Assembly (NCBI GenBank): GCA_965644295.1
Contig: CBFFRP010000019.1
Location: 62,001-126,000 of the forward strand
Direction of reading: 5' to 3'
Length of the DNA: 64,000 bases
Source: Paraphysomonas bandaiensis
Lineage: Eukaryota > Chrysophyceae
Shown here: positions 44,090-58,600 of the stretch, one piece after another
How the letters are laid out: every line of letters starts with the position of its first letter
Numbering within the stretch: the first letter of the stretch is position 1
Made by a program: the position numbers and the translations under genes
Notes under the pieces: generated by a model
What the model was told of the DNA's origin: nothing
Seen by the model: only the letters and a program-made list of their open reading frames with translations
Database searches by the model: none

Positions 44090-44315
44090 TAGGAAGGCAG
44101 GTACCTATAATGGCCGGTTTACTTTTTTTTTTTTTCGGAATTGGCCGATTTTTATGTGTTGAATCACATCAGAACAACCTTAAATCTTACTATAAACCAT
44201 CCTCACATACTTACACAAGAACTAAACTATATATAGTTATATCAGGTAGTGTAAACAGAAATCACTGCTCATGATGACGTTGTCTGATCTGATTTTCATG
44301 CAGAATTGATCGAAT

Positions 44316-46848
44316 ATGATGCGAGGACGTCCACAGCGACCCCGAATCACTCATACTCATACTGACAGTCGTATGGACGAAGTCACATTGCCCCCATTGG
44401 GAAAAAGAAATGTTTTGGTTGAGGTTAAGCATGCCAAGCAGTATGGTGTGCTTCCAGGAAATGTACCTCACAAGCGAGAGGTTAATTTGGTGTTAGAGTC
44501 TTTGCCGGATCTGCCGGAAGAGACGAGCAGCTTCCCCAGTATGAAGACTGAAAGGTCGATTCTCAACACAATCGCTAATATCCCTGAGGTAGACGTCAAA
44601 CGGGGCTACAAAGTATATACCGTTGAGGAGCGTAGGGCAGGACTTATTGCCAGGGTAATAGATGGCAAGAGCGCTGAATATGTTCTCACGGAGTACGGTG
44701 TCTCTATCCGCACCCAGGGGCGGGACATGAACGCCATCAGGGAGTTGTATGGACTCACCACGAAGGAGTTCAATGTGTTTCGGAACGATTCAACGAACCA
44801 TTCTGTGTTGCGGGAGGCCATCATGGAGCTGGATTACTCCCTGTCTGGTCCTAAAGCTTTGCTCTACTCCATTGCGGATCGGGATGTAATGGCTACGAAG
44901 ATGGACCTTCAAGATAAAGCTGGATATGGGTATGTACATGAAAGTGTATGATGTGTATGATGGCATACAGTGTACGATTTGTAATTGTTTGTGCAGATAT
45001 AGCAATGCCCAGATGCAAGCCCTAGCCAGGGAATATTGCCGCGCCCATGCCAGTGCTATACGCACTGCCAATGGAGGCGAGGACACCCCGGAGTCGGTAC
45101 GCCTTGATCATGCAAAATGCAGTAAAACCTTTATTCGAGACAACTTTCTCAAGTCGTGCACTTTTGACCTTGGTGAAAATTGTTTGCCCGCTTTGACGAA
45201 GAAATCTGACCTTTCCTACAAGCGGGCAGCAGCGGCCTGCCCGACACGGGCGAGTACTATGGCCCGTAAGTTCATACAGCATCTCAGGGAGTGTATAGAG
45301 AAAGGGATCTTCCCGTCTTATGGGCCAGACCTGGAGGATATCGAGAACTGGGACGAAATTGGCTTTGACCCTTGGGGGCACGCCTTCCCTACCTTCAAAC
45401 TCTTCCAGGAGCGGAGGGAAAGGCGATTCTCTGCAAGACACGGTGAGCATACATCCTTCTGGGTAACACTTCTGTATGGTATTCGCCCGGATGGGTCGAC
45501 AACAAGACCCATCATCATTCACCAGGGTGGTGATGGCGAGGCGATGAGGGGACATTTGCACCTCAACCTCGACCCCACGTTTCATGTGGATTCTACTCCG
45601 TCGGGATATGCTGACCGGAATACCTTTCGAATAGCTGTATCGGAGATGTCAGCGTCAGGCAGGGCTAAGTGGGTCTACATTGATGGACATAGCTCACACT
45701 TTGACCCCAACTCTATCCGGCACGCTATTTCTCATAAAGTGTATATCAATTTCCTCTGTGCTAACAACTCTGTTAATGACGCCCCCATCGATAACGGGCC
45801 CAATGCCAAGCTTAAAGCTGCCTATCGGAGGTGCTTTTCCTGGTGGAAGCACAGAAACCCAGGAGAGCCTATGATTGTTTTTCACTTCAACGAAATAATC
45901 AATCAGGCATGGAATGAGTTTACCTCTGACCCCACGCTACCTGGTTGCATCAAGCATGCCTTTGCTAAGACGTTGACTTGGCCTTTAGTTGATCCCTTGG
46001 AGGGAGAGGAGGTGGCCGAGGTTCATAGAGACAAGGTGACATCTAATAGTATTATCTCTGGTGTGTATGATGTGGATGAACGGGACATGGACCGTAAGGC
46101 ATCGGTGCTTTCGGCACCCAGACCAGTCGCTCTCATGGAGCCCAGCGAGGAGAACCCAAATATGAAGCGGGTTCGTTACCAGGAGGTCAAGCCTGGGGAT
46201 ATTAACTATTGCGTGCTTATTAGTAGTATTTCGGCACAGTTCTTCCAGTCTAGTTTTCTCGCTCCGGCACGTGAACAGGCCCAAGCGAGGGCAGAGGAGG
46301 CCCGATACAAGAAAGCCTCAATTCCCCGCGGTGCGTTAAGTGTATTGGACGTTGCCCTAGAGAATGAGGTGAGGGGTCAGGATGCAGAAAGGGAGGGGGG
46401 AGGGGTGGACGAGAGGGGTGGTATGCCCAACACCACTACGGGGCACTGTGCAGTGCTGTCAACGGCCGAGCGTATTGAGGCCTACATGGCTCGGAGGGAG
46501 GAAGAGCGACAGGCTAAAGAGCGCCGTAAGGACGAAAAGGAGCGCCGCCAGATGGAAGAATATCACCGACATGTTGAGACCGTGGATGCCCTTCTACTCC
46601 GTGTGCGCGACCAGCAATATGACTGGCGCACGGCCAATAATGATGCTCTGAGGGCAGCACTAAATGTCCTTCCTAAGGCAACGACTCCTATTGATCCTGA
46701 GCTAAAGGTTGGCACGAAGGCCTACCTCATAGCCAAGCTCGAAGGTCCGATGTCTGACAAGTTGAGACAGCTGCACGGGGGAGTGGAGAGGGAGAGAGAG
46801 GAGGTTTATGTATCGGAATCAGACCGAGAGCCTATCGATGCGGCGTAG
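44316..46848 (+). CDS. pogo/DDE_1-type transposase
   Basis: Two exons (44316-44929, 44997-46848) join in phase across a 67-bp intron to about 821 residues. A basic N-terminus (RGRPQRPR) is followed by a helix-turn-helix-like segment (VEERRAGLIARVIDGKSAE). The catalytic core shows the first acidic site at WDEIGFD (D about 324), the hallmark YIDGHSSHF (D about 434) and a third acidic residue in APIDNGPNAKLK (D about 470), the pattern of DDE_1 transposases in pogo/Tigger elements. A long charged helical C-terminus follows (RREEERQAKERRK). It binds and cuts the element's inverted repeats at TA sites. Its GC-richer coding sequence contrasts with the flanks. It could be a domesticated copy, but TIRs and TA duplication argue for a genuine transposon. 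Confidence 0.85.
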
Positions 46849-48470
46849 GTTACTTGCTATTTAATCGCGTACTTGCGAGTCTCTTATTTTGTTTTGACCC
46901 CACTTGGTCCTTTATTTTCTTTGACCTTCTGGTCGGTCCTTTATTTTCTTTGGATGTTTCGCATGATAAAGTGCATACAATTGTAATCACTTCAGCTCAT
47001 GCAAAGTCAACGCATACATACCACAAACCAGCAGTACATATTCGTATCTACTTTAACTCTGTCGTATGTATGATTTTACGTAGCATCGTTTTTGTTTTGG
47101 ATTTTTAATATTTTTTTCTCCAGTGTGAAATTTAATTACGAGGTGAATGAAAGTAATAAAGTTCAACACTGATGGCTACATACTTCTTCTTGTTGACCAA
47201 ACTAAGCCACCCTCAACTACATAGTCAATATCCGATTTTAAGTAAATCTCAATGGGTGTAACATAATATAAATTAAGTAGTAGAAATAATATATATTAGT
47301 GAATATACAAGAGAACAAAAACAATTCAAAATAATAATTTAGTTAATCTAGCACTTGTAGTGCTCCTGTACTACTCGACATCAATGACATATATTTGGAA
47401 AGCAAGATTTAGTACTATGAATCGTATGAATACTGAGGTGGCCAGGTTCCCTCTGCCCTTTATCCAGTGCAAGCTATTGCTGAGCTCCCGCTGTTCCTCT
47501 AGAGGGGTACCTTATGTCCCATGGATCAATAGTCGACCCACTATGAGTCTGGGTGTTCAACCATTGAAAAGTTTAGGACAGCAATCAGTCATGACGGGGG
47601 AAGCGCCAGTTGGTTTGACCACATCCACAGTTCCAATAACATTCGGCCAAGGATCACTGGTGGGCTGCGTCAACATGGATCCCTCTACGTTCCACTGCGT
47701 GCAGAGCCCCGTGCAATGAATTTCACTGTCTACATGTGCTGTTCCACATGCCTCACCCTGACCCCTGTAGAATAGTGAACTTTCAATCCGGGCGTCACCC
47801 TGAGCCCTAAATAGCTCCAGAGTCCTCCCCCTTTCCTCCTCAATTCACCAGAGCCTCCATTTCGCTCCAGAGGAGCAGCATTAGAGTCATCGTCTGGCTA
47901 ATCTAAACACACGCTTATTTCAGAAATTTGATGCACAATGCCGCAGAGGAGAGCATATACTCAAATTAGTGTGCTGATAGAATTGCGCATATAATGAGCA
48001 ATAGTTGAGTGTATATCTACAGGTCAGTTGAGGTCATTCGCAGGTGTGGTGGGCCGGCGTATCGAAATCGACCCCTTTCCCCAACCAGAACTTATCACCA
48101 TAAATACTGCGAATCAGTTGAAAGTAAGAGCACCATCGTGTCAAGCACTATGAATTTAGTCTACCTGTATCGCCACATGGCCGCTATGAGCAATGACCAT
48201 CTCCAAATACTCCAATTTAATTAAAGTGACTGTGATTTGCAGTCATCTGAGAGGGAAAAAACGGCCATTTTGAAAAACCAAAAACTGAAATGAGGTCAAA
48301 AATCTCTTAAGGCGCTCACTTTGAGGATGAATATCAAAAGATTCAGATTATGAGTGCAGTTCGTCACTTAGAATGAAATATGGGTAAAATCATTACGTTT
48401 CCAATGATGCTTTCACTGCAATCAGACATGCATTGAGTGTTATTTTAAGTGCATCTGAAAAGTGCAAAAA
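46849..48470. other. non-coding 3' region inside the transposon
   Basis: Between the transposase stop and the right TIR. A plus-strand frame at 47360-47719 has mixed composition without a domain. The rest includes a CT-rich stretch near 47800-47860. No second gene is recognised. Confidence 0.45.
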
Positions 48471-48500
48471 AAACGGCCATAATAGATACCTGCCTTCCTA

Positions 48501-48821
48501 CACAGGGATGTATAGATCTGACAATTCGTTACTTTGTACTGTTGTACTAGTACGTACTGCTGTATGTACAGCAGTACACTTGTACCTTTATAAATCAAAA
48601 CTCGTCATTTCTTCACAAAAAACTGGCGTATTTTTGGATAGGATACACCACTCTATGCAGCAGTACATGTACCTCTATATGGGTATCATGTACCTCAATA
48701 TATACTGCCGTGTATGCATATATAAGCACCACCATGTAAGTAATTCCCTCTCCTGAGATCCATTAACCATATCAATCCCATCATTCCCCCTTCTATTTCA
48801 CCTCATCTACATAACAATGAT
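48501..48821. other. promoter region of the MFS transporter gene
   Basis: GTACAG-rich sequence to 48600, then AT-rich. No gene. Confidence 0.4.
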
Positions 48822-50472
48822 ATGGATATTACTGAATCAATAATAATAGAAGAAGAAGAGATGTCCTTATTACCATCTACCATAACATCTCATCCAGATG
48901 AAGAGGAGAGTAAGATGATTGGGAATAATGTATTAGATCAATGTATTGATAGTACAAAGAAATCAAATATATATGTTATATCACTTGCAATGGGAAATGC
49001 TGCAGATGCTGTAGAGATTATATGTGTAGGTTATATCATGAGTGAGATGGATGGTATAACCACTAGAGATAAAGGTAGATATATATACTGAGAGAGATAC
49101 TCTTATATATACACTGTTACTGTTATTCTTATATATTTCGTGTATAGAATTATTGAGTGCTGCTGTTTTTATTGGAATGCTACTTGGTGGATTATTGTGT
49201 GGTGTACTCAGTGATCGAATTGGACGCAAGCCTTGTCTTCAATACTCTTTAATTCTAAACGCTGTTGCTGGCCTGGCCTCAGCTGCGGCCCCTGACATAA
49301 ATTGGCTGATAGTGTTTCGCGTAATAGGAGGGATAGGTATCGGAGGCTCTGTCCCCTCTGTGTTCACGCTCGGTGCAGAAGTATTTCCATCTCGTGTACG
49401 GGGCCGCATGCTCTCCGTAATTGCGTCGTACGTTAGACTTTTTTGCATCTCTCCATCCTTATTTTTGTTTCCCAGATTCTGGATGGTAGGGGCAATATAT
49501 ACGGGACTGGCGGGTTGGTTGATGTTAGGAAAAGACTTCTCAGGAGACAGGATTATCCCTGGGATCAGTTGGAGATGGTTTGCAGTAGTTTGCGCCGTCC
49601 CTGCTATTTTGGCGCTTATTCTGACCACCTTAGTATTGCCCGAGTCTCCTCGGTACTTAGTTGGCAAGGGAAAGTTTAAAGAAGCGGTATGTGCTCTAAT
49701 TCTTACGTTTTTTTCAAGGTTAAATGTTTCGCAGGCTGCTGTACTGTCGGATATGTCTGGCATGGCGGTTTTTGCGCACAACCTAGAGCAAGCTGACAGT
49801 TATTCTCATTCCCACAGCGTGGATAAGCGGTCAATAAGTACTAGTAGCAACACATCCCTCCCTGATCTTAAAGAGCTAACTGTGGTTCATCTTTTTCGAC
49901 CTGAACTTATTCGCACCACATTAAATATCATGCTCATATGGTTTACGCTAAGCTTTGGGTCATACGGGCTCAGCACATGGATCACTGTGTTATTTGAGGA
50001 CATCGGAATGGGCAATGTGTATGCAAGTGCATTCATATTTGCTCTTGCCAACTTGCCCGGAAACATGGTATCCATCATGTACATGGACCGCATAGGACGT
50101 CGTCGGTTGCTTACAGGCGGCATGGTATTGGCAGCCATCAGTGCAATTGGATTCGCAGAGGGAGCCTCACACCCCTCCGTAGTTATCCTCTGCGCGACAT
50201 TATTCAACGCTTTCAGTGTAGCTGGTTGGAATGCTCTTGACTGCCTCTCTGTAGAAAACTTCCCAACAGAAGTGAGAACAACTGCCATGGGTGTATTAGC
50301 GGCCTCTGGAAGGATCGGAGCGGTTTGTGCCCAGTTTGTAAATGGAACGCTTGAGAAAAATGTACCACTGCTTTTATTTGTGACAAGCGGGTGCATGTTC
50401 CTTGGCGGGTTTGCGGCGAGATTTACTCCAAGAGATGAGACAGGAAAAGCCTTGGCCGACCATACCATGTAA
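48822..50472 (+). CDS. MFS transporter (sugar-porter/SV2-like)
   Basis: Four exons (48822-49074, 49148-49427, 49476-49686, 49735-50472) join in phase across introns of 73, 48 and 48 bp to about 493 residues. An acidic cytosolic N-terminus precedes about 12 membrane spans. The MFS motif GVLSDRIGRKP lies in loop 2-3 and its second-half counterpart YMDRIGRRRLL in loop 8-9. LPESPRYL occurs at the end of the first half, as in sugar porters and SV2-like/organic-ion transporters. A central cytosolic loop (SYSHSHSVDKRSISTSSN) separates the halves. Substrate cannot be fixed. The family moves sugars, inorganic phosphate or organic ions with protons. Donor at 49428 (GTACGT) was chosen to keep phase. Confidence 0.88.
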
Positions 50473-52641
50473 ATAATGAAACAATGGTTGCTCTTATATC
50501 TATTTCAACAGGCCAATATGTACCATCCTACAGTTACTGGAAGTTGTTATCTGTCAGTATTGTCATTCGAAACTCTTGCCTGTTAAAAGATTACTCATTT
50601 TAACCTTAACATAATAATCCTTCTACTATATATGTGTTTCTGTCGTCTTAGATAATTCTCAATTACAAAGTTTCATGTTGATAACTTGCCAAACTACAGA
50701 AACATGCGTGTTATTAGGATTCATCTTAATATAAGATAGTATATGTGAAATATAATGTTCAATGAAATATATCATGAACTGAATTAATGATTGTATCTGT
50801 TGAAGATACTTGATCGTCATTGTCAGTTATACTTCTAACACTTCCCTCTTCCGTTGTGTGTGATAGTTTGTTCTGCATTATTATTCACTTTTCTACAATA
50901 CTGTGTTCATCACATTACATTCTAAATTCACAACATTCTTCGTACTATTACTAAAAGCTTAAATCTGCATTCGTGTAACATGTAGCATACTTATTAAAAA
51001 GAAAAAGTATGCAGTCAAAAATGTGATATCAGTGAAACCTAACCCTAACCCTAACCGTAACCGTAAAGTTGTGAAAGAAGTAATAATGTTATACTAAGAG
51101 TAGATAGTTCCAGAGTCCTTAGAAAGATATTAAAATGTCTTTTTTATGGATATGAATAGGTTGGAAGCAGGGCTGCGTGACAATTAATGGTTGTTCAGTC
51201 CTTGTTAGACGAAGTATCAGAATTAGACATTTTCAGGTTGGTTCAAGAAAATATCTGAGCAAAGAAGTGAATAAAAATTTAGCAAACTAGTGCCTAACTC
51301 TAATATCCTACTATTTGGCGCCACGAAAGCAGCTTGTGCGTCACCAAGCACCAAGGTACAACCACTTTTGCTCTCTGTTCTTAAGGTGAACTAGCCCGGA
51401 TATACTTGACTTCAGTAGAGAGCCTAATACCCGGATGCATGTTTCATTGTCAAGAAGGCCTAAATATATCGTTTACACAAGTGACACGTATATTAGTGTC
51501 CCTTGTACCACACAAGCATTTGGCTATAAGTGGGAGATAGCATATAATATATGTATACACATGATGGCTTAAACCCCAGCGACGTAACAAACTTGTTGAT
51601 GATTTTTCACCACTGGATCTAGGTGAGCCTTGACGACTACATAATATGGAAACAATGTTCTGTTGGAAGTTTAAAATTAGGATGTGGGTTGCCCTGAATG
51701 TCACCGTAGCACAAAGCACTCTACTAGTCACATCAAGTTGAAGGACAAACATGTTTAAATAAATGCTAATGCTAGAATCAAGTGTACAATGATGCTCTTA
51801 ATCACAGGATCACAGGAGCAAACGTATTTTCTACATTGACAAAATCATGGCGTGGAGTTACATACGGGAAGTATCATAAGTGTTGTCGTTTGAGAGATAA
51901 TTCGTTTCATGATCGTAAGAGTTTTGAGTACCTGGAAGTCTTAGATGCCTGGCTCGTCAGGTGGTGTCCATACTCTCGCCCTTTCTCGTCAGAAAAGCCC
52001 TCTTTGTTGAGTTATGCAGTATGATGCAATATGCGATACATGTTGTGCAATTGATGTGAGTTAATAATGTGTGAAATAGTTGAAATCAACTCATAGGTGC
52101 AACGGGTGAATATATTTACTGATGTGTGACTATATGTAAGACATAGGAATTATTGGTGAACATATGATAAACAGATGTTGCTCAGAACAGATGCTCGCCA
52201 GATTTTACATGAATAAATATGTTGTGAAGTGTTGAGATTAATACTTGTAATTCTTACTTTAAAGTGCATTGTGTGCAACAAAGCAAGGTAACTTCAGTGA
52301 AATGTCCAATGCAAATACTCTTCTTTCCACCCAGTGTTCTATATCTTACATGTCCTCCTCTGCACTCTACACACACGATTGTTCAGTTTTAATGTAAGTC
52401 TTTAAAATGTGCTCGAGTATGAATATGAATAAGATTATTCTAAGCATAGCAATGGCTTAGGATAGGTTACTTAAATTTGTTACTGGCTAATAAAACGCAC
52501 CATCGATATCTATCCTCCACAGATTAAAGTGAGTCATATGACACACCAAGGAGACAAACTAGTAATTCATTCTTAAAAATTACTACTATCTTCGTTCGAC
52601 TTCTAGAAATAAGGGCTATGATAAATTTATCCAAAAAAAAT
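50473..52641. other. intergenic, gene-poor
   Basis: About 2.2 kb between convergent genes. A short telomere-like run is listed separately. Frames at 51450-51752 (minus) and 51782-52024 (plus) have no domain. I see no other structure. Confidence 0.45.
51037..51066. repeat. interstitial telomere-like repeat (CCCTAA)n
   Basis: CCTAACCCTAACCCTAACC is followed by degenerate CGTAACCGTAA, about five units. This is the canonical TTAGGG complement. A shorter TTAGGG pair lies near 3746-3759. Confidence 0.85.
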
Positions 52642-55600
52642 CTAAATATCTTCATAGATAACCGCTCCGACTCGGGAATTTTTCTTTCGTTTAAGTCCCT
52701 TAGCAGCAGCAAATTTCTCAGCTTTCCGTTTTCTCGACTCTTTTTTCTTTTCAGACTTCTCCACCTATGAAAACAATGAATCAATTACTCTTATGCATTA
52801 TGTCATCGAGTATGTACCTTTCTTTGTGCATATGATTTCGGGTCAGAAATTGCCTCGGCGGCAAGTCGCCTCTTCTTTTCTGCTTTACTGCTCTCTATTG
52901 CTCTTTGGACTTCTCCGTAAACACCAATATACAACGATGATCCAACGACAGCCTCAATGTCGTCCAAAAACGCTACACACGTTTCCAGAAGCTCCTTGTT
53001 TTCGTCATTGGATTCAGATCTATCTCGTTTAGAAATGCGTGATCTCAATGCCACTTCAATAAACTGATACAAATACATCTTCACGAATTCAACGCTCTCA
53101 GCCTTGATGAGTCGGGAGAATACTTTGATTACGTTAGCCCTCCTGCTTCCCCGCGAGTCAGCACCTATCGCACGCAAACGATGCATAACCCAATTAGAGC
53201 CCCCTACACTACTGCGACTGGACACTGATAGCGCACCATCTTTTTTCTCATCTGATGCCTCGTCGCTATTGTCAGATTCATCACCAGATTCATCCGCACC
53301 ACTGCTCAAGTTAGTATCTGGATGATGGTGCATTGCCCTGACACCAAACACCAAGCAGTCAATTAACGCTGGTAATAAGGTGGGAGCTATTACAGGCTGA
53401 TTGATGGCAACACAGAGGCGTCTCGCCATATTGTACAAGCCATTAGGTTTCATAAGTAGTTCAGAAGATGTGTTGACACAACCCATTTGTGCAGCAGTGG
53501 GGTCCCGACGTTGTAAGTATAGTGCCAGTGTACGACATGCCGCTGCCCTTACCCATGCGTGCGGGTAAAGCATCGACTCCTGTACGATCTCCATCAGGGG
53601 TGGTAGCTCTTCAGCTGTTCCGCCACTATCATCATCGCGGACAATTGTTTTATCCACCACGGCAGGGAGGTGGGTGAACACCCTTTCTAACAGCACAAGC
53701 AGGTGATACAACATTGCCCAAGTTTCTCCCCCACCACTCTCGCCATCACCCTCAGCGTCCTTTGACATCTCCCGTTTTTCAAGCGATTGGCGACGGGATT
53801 GGCCAAAGCTGCCATCAGCTTTTAGAATATAGAAGACAGTTTCTCGAATCATCAGAAGAGTGTCTGGAATAATCGTGCCTCGCTTGAACAAGTCAGCGCG
53901 CGCAAGCACGATGAGCCCCATTGCCTGTGCCCCAGTTCGCATCAAAGAACGGTTCATCGACTTCGCATTGGGTTTAGATTTTACTCCCAGCCACTGCATT
54001 GAGAAAGTCAAACAATTCGATACAGTATCCGCGCTTGCTCGGCGACATAGCGAAACGATAACATCTCCTGCACGTGCCCGACACTTTGGAGACTGGTCAT
54101 TAACCAACTGTAGAGCCATAGGCATAAAAATCAATTGTGAGTATTCATCCACAACAGGTACAGGGAGGAGACGGCATAGATCAATTAACAAACTCAGCGC
54201 AGAGACCCTTCCTTCTTCATACTCATAACTACAGTTCTGAACAAATTGTCTCATGTGAGCATCCAATCGCTTCTTACCGAGAGGGTAAGAGATCAAGAAT
54301 GACACCACGATATTAGAAGCCGTTTCTCGAACCCCTTTCCTATGGGAGAGCACTATTTGCTCCACTAATCTTGTTATAAGATCATAAATCTCGGGAACTA
54401 CAACTTTAGCATCAACGATCATTCTAATTAGTTGAAAAGCAGAATTTTGATACTCTGATGTCACTTCAAGAATGGACGATGTCAGCAGCGATAGCAATGC
54501 CCGAATATTCTGCTCGTCCAGAGGTAGTTTCGCCTTCTTCTTTGGTGTCATTGAAGCCGTAAATCCATTCTCCTCAGTTTCATCATCCTTTTCGTCCACA
54601 GTTTCAGAAGATTCAGTACGTGAGTTGTACAGCTGGAATAAGGAGACCATACCCTTGATGCATGTCTGCACAAGATCACTATCACTTGAAAGTACGGCGC
54701 CCCCTTTGTACATCATGCCAAGCATACGCTTTCCAACAGATCTGGAATAAGATATATCCACCGGAAGTCCCCAGTTCAAAAGAGCGCAGATACAACGCAT
54801 GGCAAGAACAACTACAGTTGAGTTACCTGCCACACGTAGACATTGGCCCAGCAACGGTAAGAAAGGGGAAGCCATGGACCGGATCTGTTCGTTCTTGCTG
54901 TCCAAGCGGTTTTGCTTGAGACAAGATAACAAAAGACTTAGACAGAACTTCACTGCCGAGTTGAAGGCCGGATCATCACCTACACTCTTTTCCTTTGTCT
55001 GCTTTGTTTCAGCCTTGTATTTATTTCGACCAGTTAACCTCGGTGCAAGAGCACCGTCCTGAATCTCGGTTAACATACGTTGCTCCTCCTGCCTTTTTTG
55101 TATTGCTTCTCGTTGACCTTTTACACTGTCGAAAGGAAGCCAAGTGTTTGCCTTGACACCCGACACAGAGTCCTTCTTTAGTCTTTTGGAGTACAGTGGC
55201 GCTTCGTCTTCATCAGAAGACTCATCTCGCAAGTACGAGGGTATATTTCCAGTTAATTCGTCGTCTGAGCTCTCTTCCGCAGCGTGCACTTTTCCTAACA
55301 CAGATTTCCGTTTCCTTTTCTCCGACACAATTTTAGATACAAACGGGTTCAGAGTCGCATGCAAGTATAAGAGGAGCTCGGATGCGTCGACCGAAGGGTT
55401 TCGTGCGAGACCGATAGCCACACGCTGCAGTGCCTCGGAGCATCTCCCAAATGCTCCTGAGCTTTCAGTTGTTCGAAGAGACTCAAGTAATGGGGTCACG
55501 AGGGCATGTATAGAAGACACAGCAGCGGGGTCATCCATGGAACACAAGGCATAGGATGGGCGGAATAAAATACACTCACCGCACATCTCCAGCACTTCAT

Positions 55601-58600
55601 TAGCTTTATTTCCTTTAGCCTCTCTTATCAAAGTTCTAACAGCCCCATCGGTGTGTCTGTCTTCGTGAGTAATGCCATCTATGTCATCCATGCAAAATCC
55701 AACAAGAACAGGAATGCACTTGTCGAAAGCAGGTAGAATGAGTTCCTCCTTCTTGAAGGCAGCAACAGCGTCCATATCTAAAATTGGAACACTCGTGGCA
55801 TTTACTGGGGGCTTGTAATCTTTAAGTATGACAGACATCATTGATCTCACCGTGTAATTTCTCACGTGACGCTGATACCCATCACCAAGCATGTGGTGTA
55901 ACTCATTGAGGACAAGGGAAAAACTTTCGATGCCCATCGTAGATACCATTTGAGAGAGACTATCCCGTGCCATGTCTCGAGCGGCCGAATCACGGCTCTT
56001 AAGAGTATTAACGATATTGATCACCAAATTCGTGAACATATTAGCCTTCTTGTCTTCTGTCACTGCCGGTGGATGTAGTCTATTCAACAGTTTCGTGAGA
56101 GCTACAGCGACAAGAGTACGAACAGATTGCGTTTTATTTCCTGAATGATCTTTCCCTTCCTTAATCAAAAATGCTTTTACCCATGGAATTATAGATTTCA
56201 TCACAATAGAGTGAATATTCCTCGATCCTGGTTGAGGTGATTGTTCTTCTATCAGATTACAAGTATCATCTTCGTTCCCTTTCTCCTCCTTATCATCAAA
56301 TGACTCTAAATTGTCAACAGATTTCCCACTTTCACCGGGTACGTCATCCGCACAGCCACTTCCTGAAAAGTGGAACGAGTCCAGCACCGCACAAAGAGCG
56401 ACAAGAAGGACTTTCTCTTTGTCCAGTCTGTCGTGACCGAGACACTTCAAAAGGTGTTTTATCAAACCATAGTATTGAGTCCAGCGTAGGTGTCGCGCAA
56501 TTTCCCCTACAAGTGAAGCAGATTCCTGGAGTAGTGGCATGTGGTCTTTTTTACTGAAATCCTCAGATATTAGCGGGTGCATAGCAAGGGGAAGCAATAC
56601 ATGCACCAAAGACGAAGCACCAAACGGGATTTCGGTTTCTGAATATCCCGCGAGCTGATTTCTTAGTTTTAACATGATTCGTGTTCGTCGATGGAGCTGA
56701 ATATGGCATATATTCTCAAAAAAATCTTGCTCTGGATCATCATTACCAATTAAGTTAAGATCGCTGTGAAACATGGCCACATCTTCAATGCGTGAACAGT
56801 GCACTCCTATGTTCTTAATGATATGACTCAGAAGGTGCACATAACCTTTCTTGCAAGTGTCTGATGTATGCTTCAAGCCACGCCGCAGGCCAGGAATAAC
56901 TATGACTTTCACAATATCCATACGTGCCGGAAGAGGAGAATTCACAGTATCGCAGGGGCAGATGCCACTCCACTTAGCCGCAGAGCTCATAAGCATCTTC
57001 AGTGCAGCAAGAGCAGCACTACGAATGACTAACTCTGAATCCGACATACAACGTAGGCACTCGAATATAATGGCACAGCAGAGTGACATATCCTTCGTGG
57101 ACTGGCAGTGGCTAGGCCCCAGCAGCGCTTCCCAACTACAGTCAAACCCAGCCGTAGATACCGCCTCTCCACTGAGTGACTGAAAAACAGGCATACATTC
57201 ACTAAAGTTTCGACTATCAATAAGTTTCGTGTCAAAAGCAGTGAGCTTTGACAAAGCACGATATGACGGACGTAGTAGCCCATCCGTGGACTCGTGTTCA
57301 GCGAGCTCTCCATACACCTGCCAAAGATAAAATATTTAATATAGTCGACAACAAAAACATTAACTCACCAGCACTAGCTCGGATCGAACTACATTAACAT
57401 TGAATAGCGAAAAGGAGTGAGAAGCTGGACCAAAAAGACGCGATATGAACGGCACATGCGCCTTCACGTCATCAACTCTCCAGAGCAACGACTTGTATAT
57501 TCTGAGAATATTAAGAACCCAGTCCTCCTCCACCCGAACTTTTTTACTTGTGGTATATGTACGCAGCATTCCTAGAAGGAGGGTTGCAAGGTTACTAACA
57601 CTCTTGTTACTGACACGGACATCTTTCCGACTGAAAAAGTTGGTGGCGATAGAGGAAAGAAGTTTGAGTTCTTCTTTCACTGACCCAGAAGGATTTATGT
57701 TAAGTTCAGATAGCTTTACATCCGACAATTCAGCATTAAACTCCGGTCCCATAAATCGCTTCGAAAAGCACTCAATTATAAGCTGAAGAACAATATAACC
57801 AATAATAGGTAAAAAGAATAAAAAATAAATACCTCCGAGTGATGCAATATGACACTGCCGCCACGGTGTTCCAACAAGGAAGAAAGAGTGTTCATAACCA
57901 CACCCACGATAGGTCCCGAACATCTGTGAGCAGCAATGCATTGAATAATCACCTTTACGATATCATCCCGAGAAGCAACAATGTCTATAGTGCTCTCAAA
58001 CTGAACCAACGAATAAAGCAGGCGTAGCATCGCGGGCGCTTTAGAGTTGCTGTTCATACTACCGCTAATTGAACCCGGAAGCGCAACAAGAAGAGATTCT
58101 AGTCCATGCCATACATTGCTTATAATAGCTGTGAAGTCCACATCACTCTCATATCGTTCAACCAGTTCAGCAAGACGACGCAGACACATGGCTCGAACCT
58201 TTGAGGATTGCACTCGATTCACTGCAGCGGCGTTATCATGCACCGATATCACTTCTACGGTATCAGGGGCAAATGAAGAATCGCTCTCATCCTCGGATTC
58301 GTCTTCAGTGTCCATTATCTGTGCCTTGGAATCATCACCAGCGCATTTGTGAGATGAGTTGAGAAATAGCACCACCAGTCGATTAAGTATATGAACGTAT
58401 GGTGACAGTCCGTGGCCTAACAATTTGACGGCTTGTTCAAGCAGATAGAGAAAACCGATTTGCCTTTCCCAAGGTATCTCTAATACATCATCAACCTGCA
58501 TATCAGAGAGCACCAGATCAACAACATCCGCATGCCATGCAGCCATCACAGACACATCGTTTTGAAAACTATCCATTCGATCTGTCACACCGCTCTGCGC

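Larger units (their letters stand above)
44092..48498 (+). mobile_element. pogo/Tc1-mariner-type DNA transposon
   Basis: Terminal inverted repeats of about 25-28 bp, consensus GGAAGGCAGGTAYCTATWAT followed by GGCCG, occur at 44092 onwards and, reversed, at 48471-48498. Both ends are flanked by TA (44090-44091 and 48499-48500), the TA target duplication of the superfamily. One transposase gene lies inside, followed by about 1.6 kb of non-coding sequence with no second gene recognised. With an open transposase and intact ends it may be active or recently so. Confidence 0.82.

Noticed and set aside
49239-50468. Minus-strand open frames of 180 and 193 codons
   Set aside because: They lie antisense to the MFS transporter exons and have no domain.
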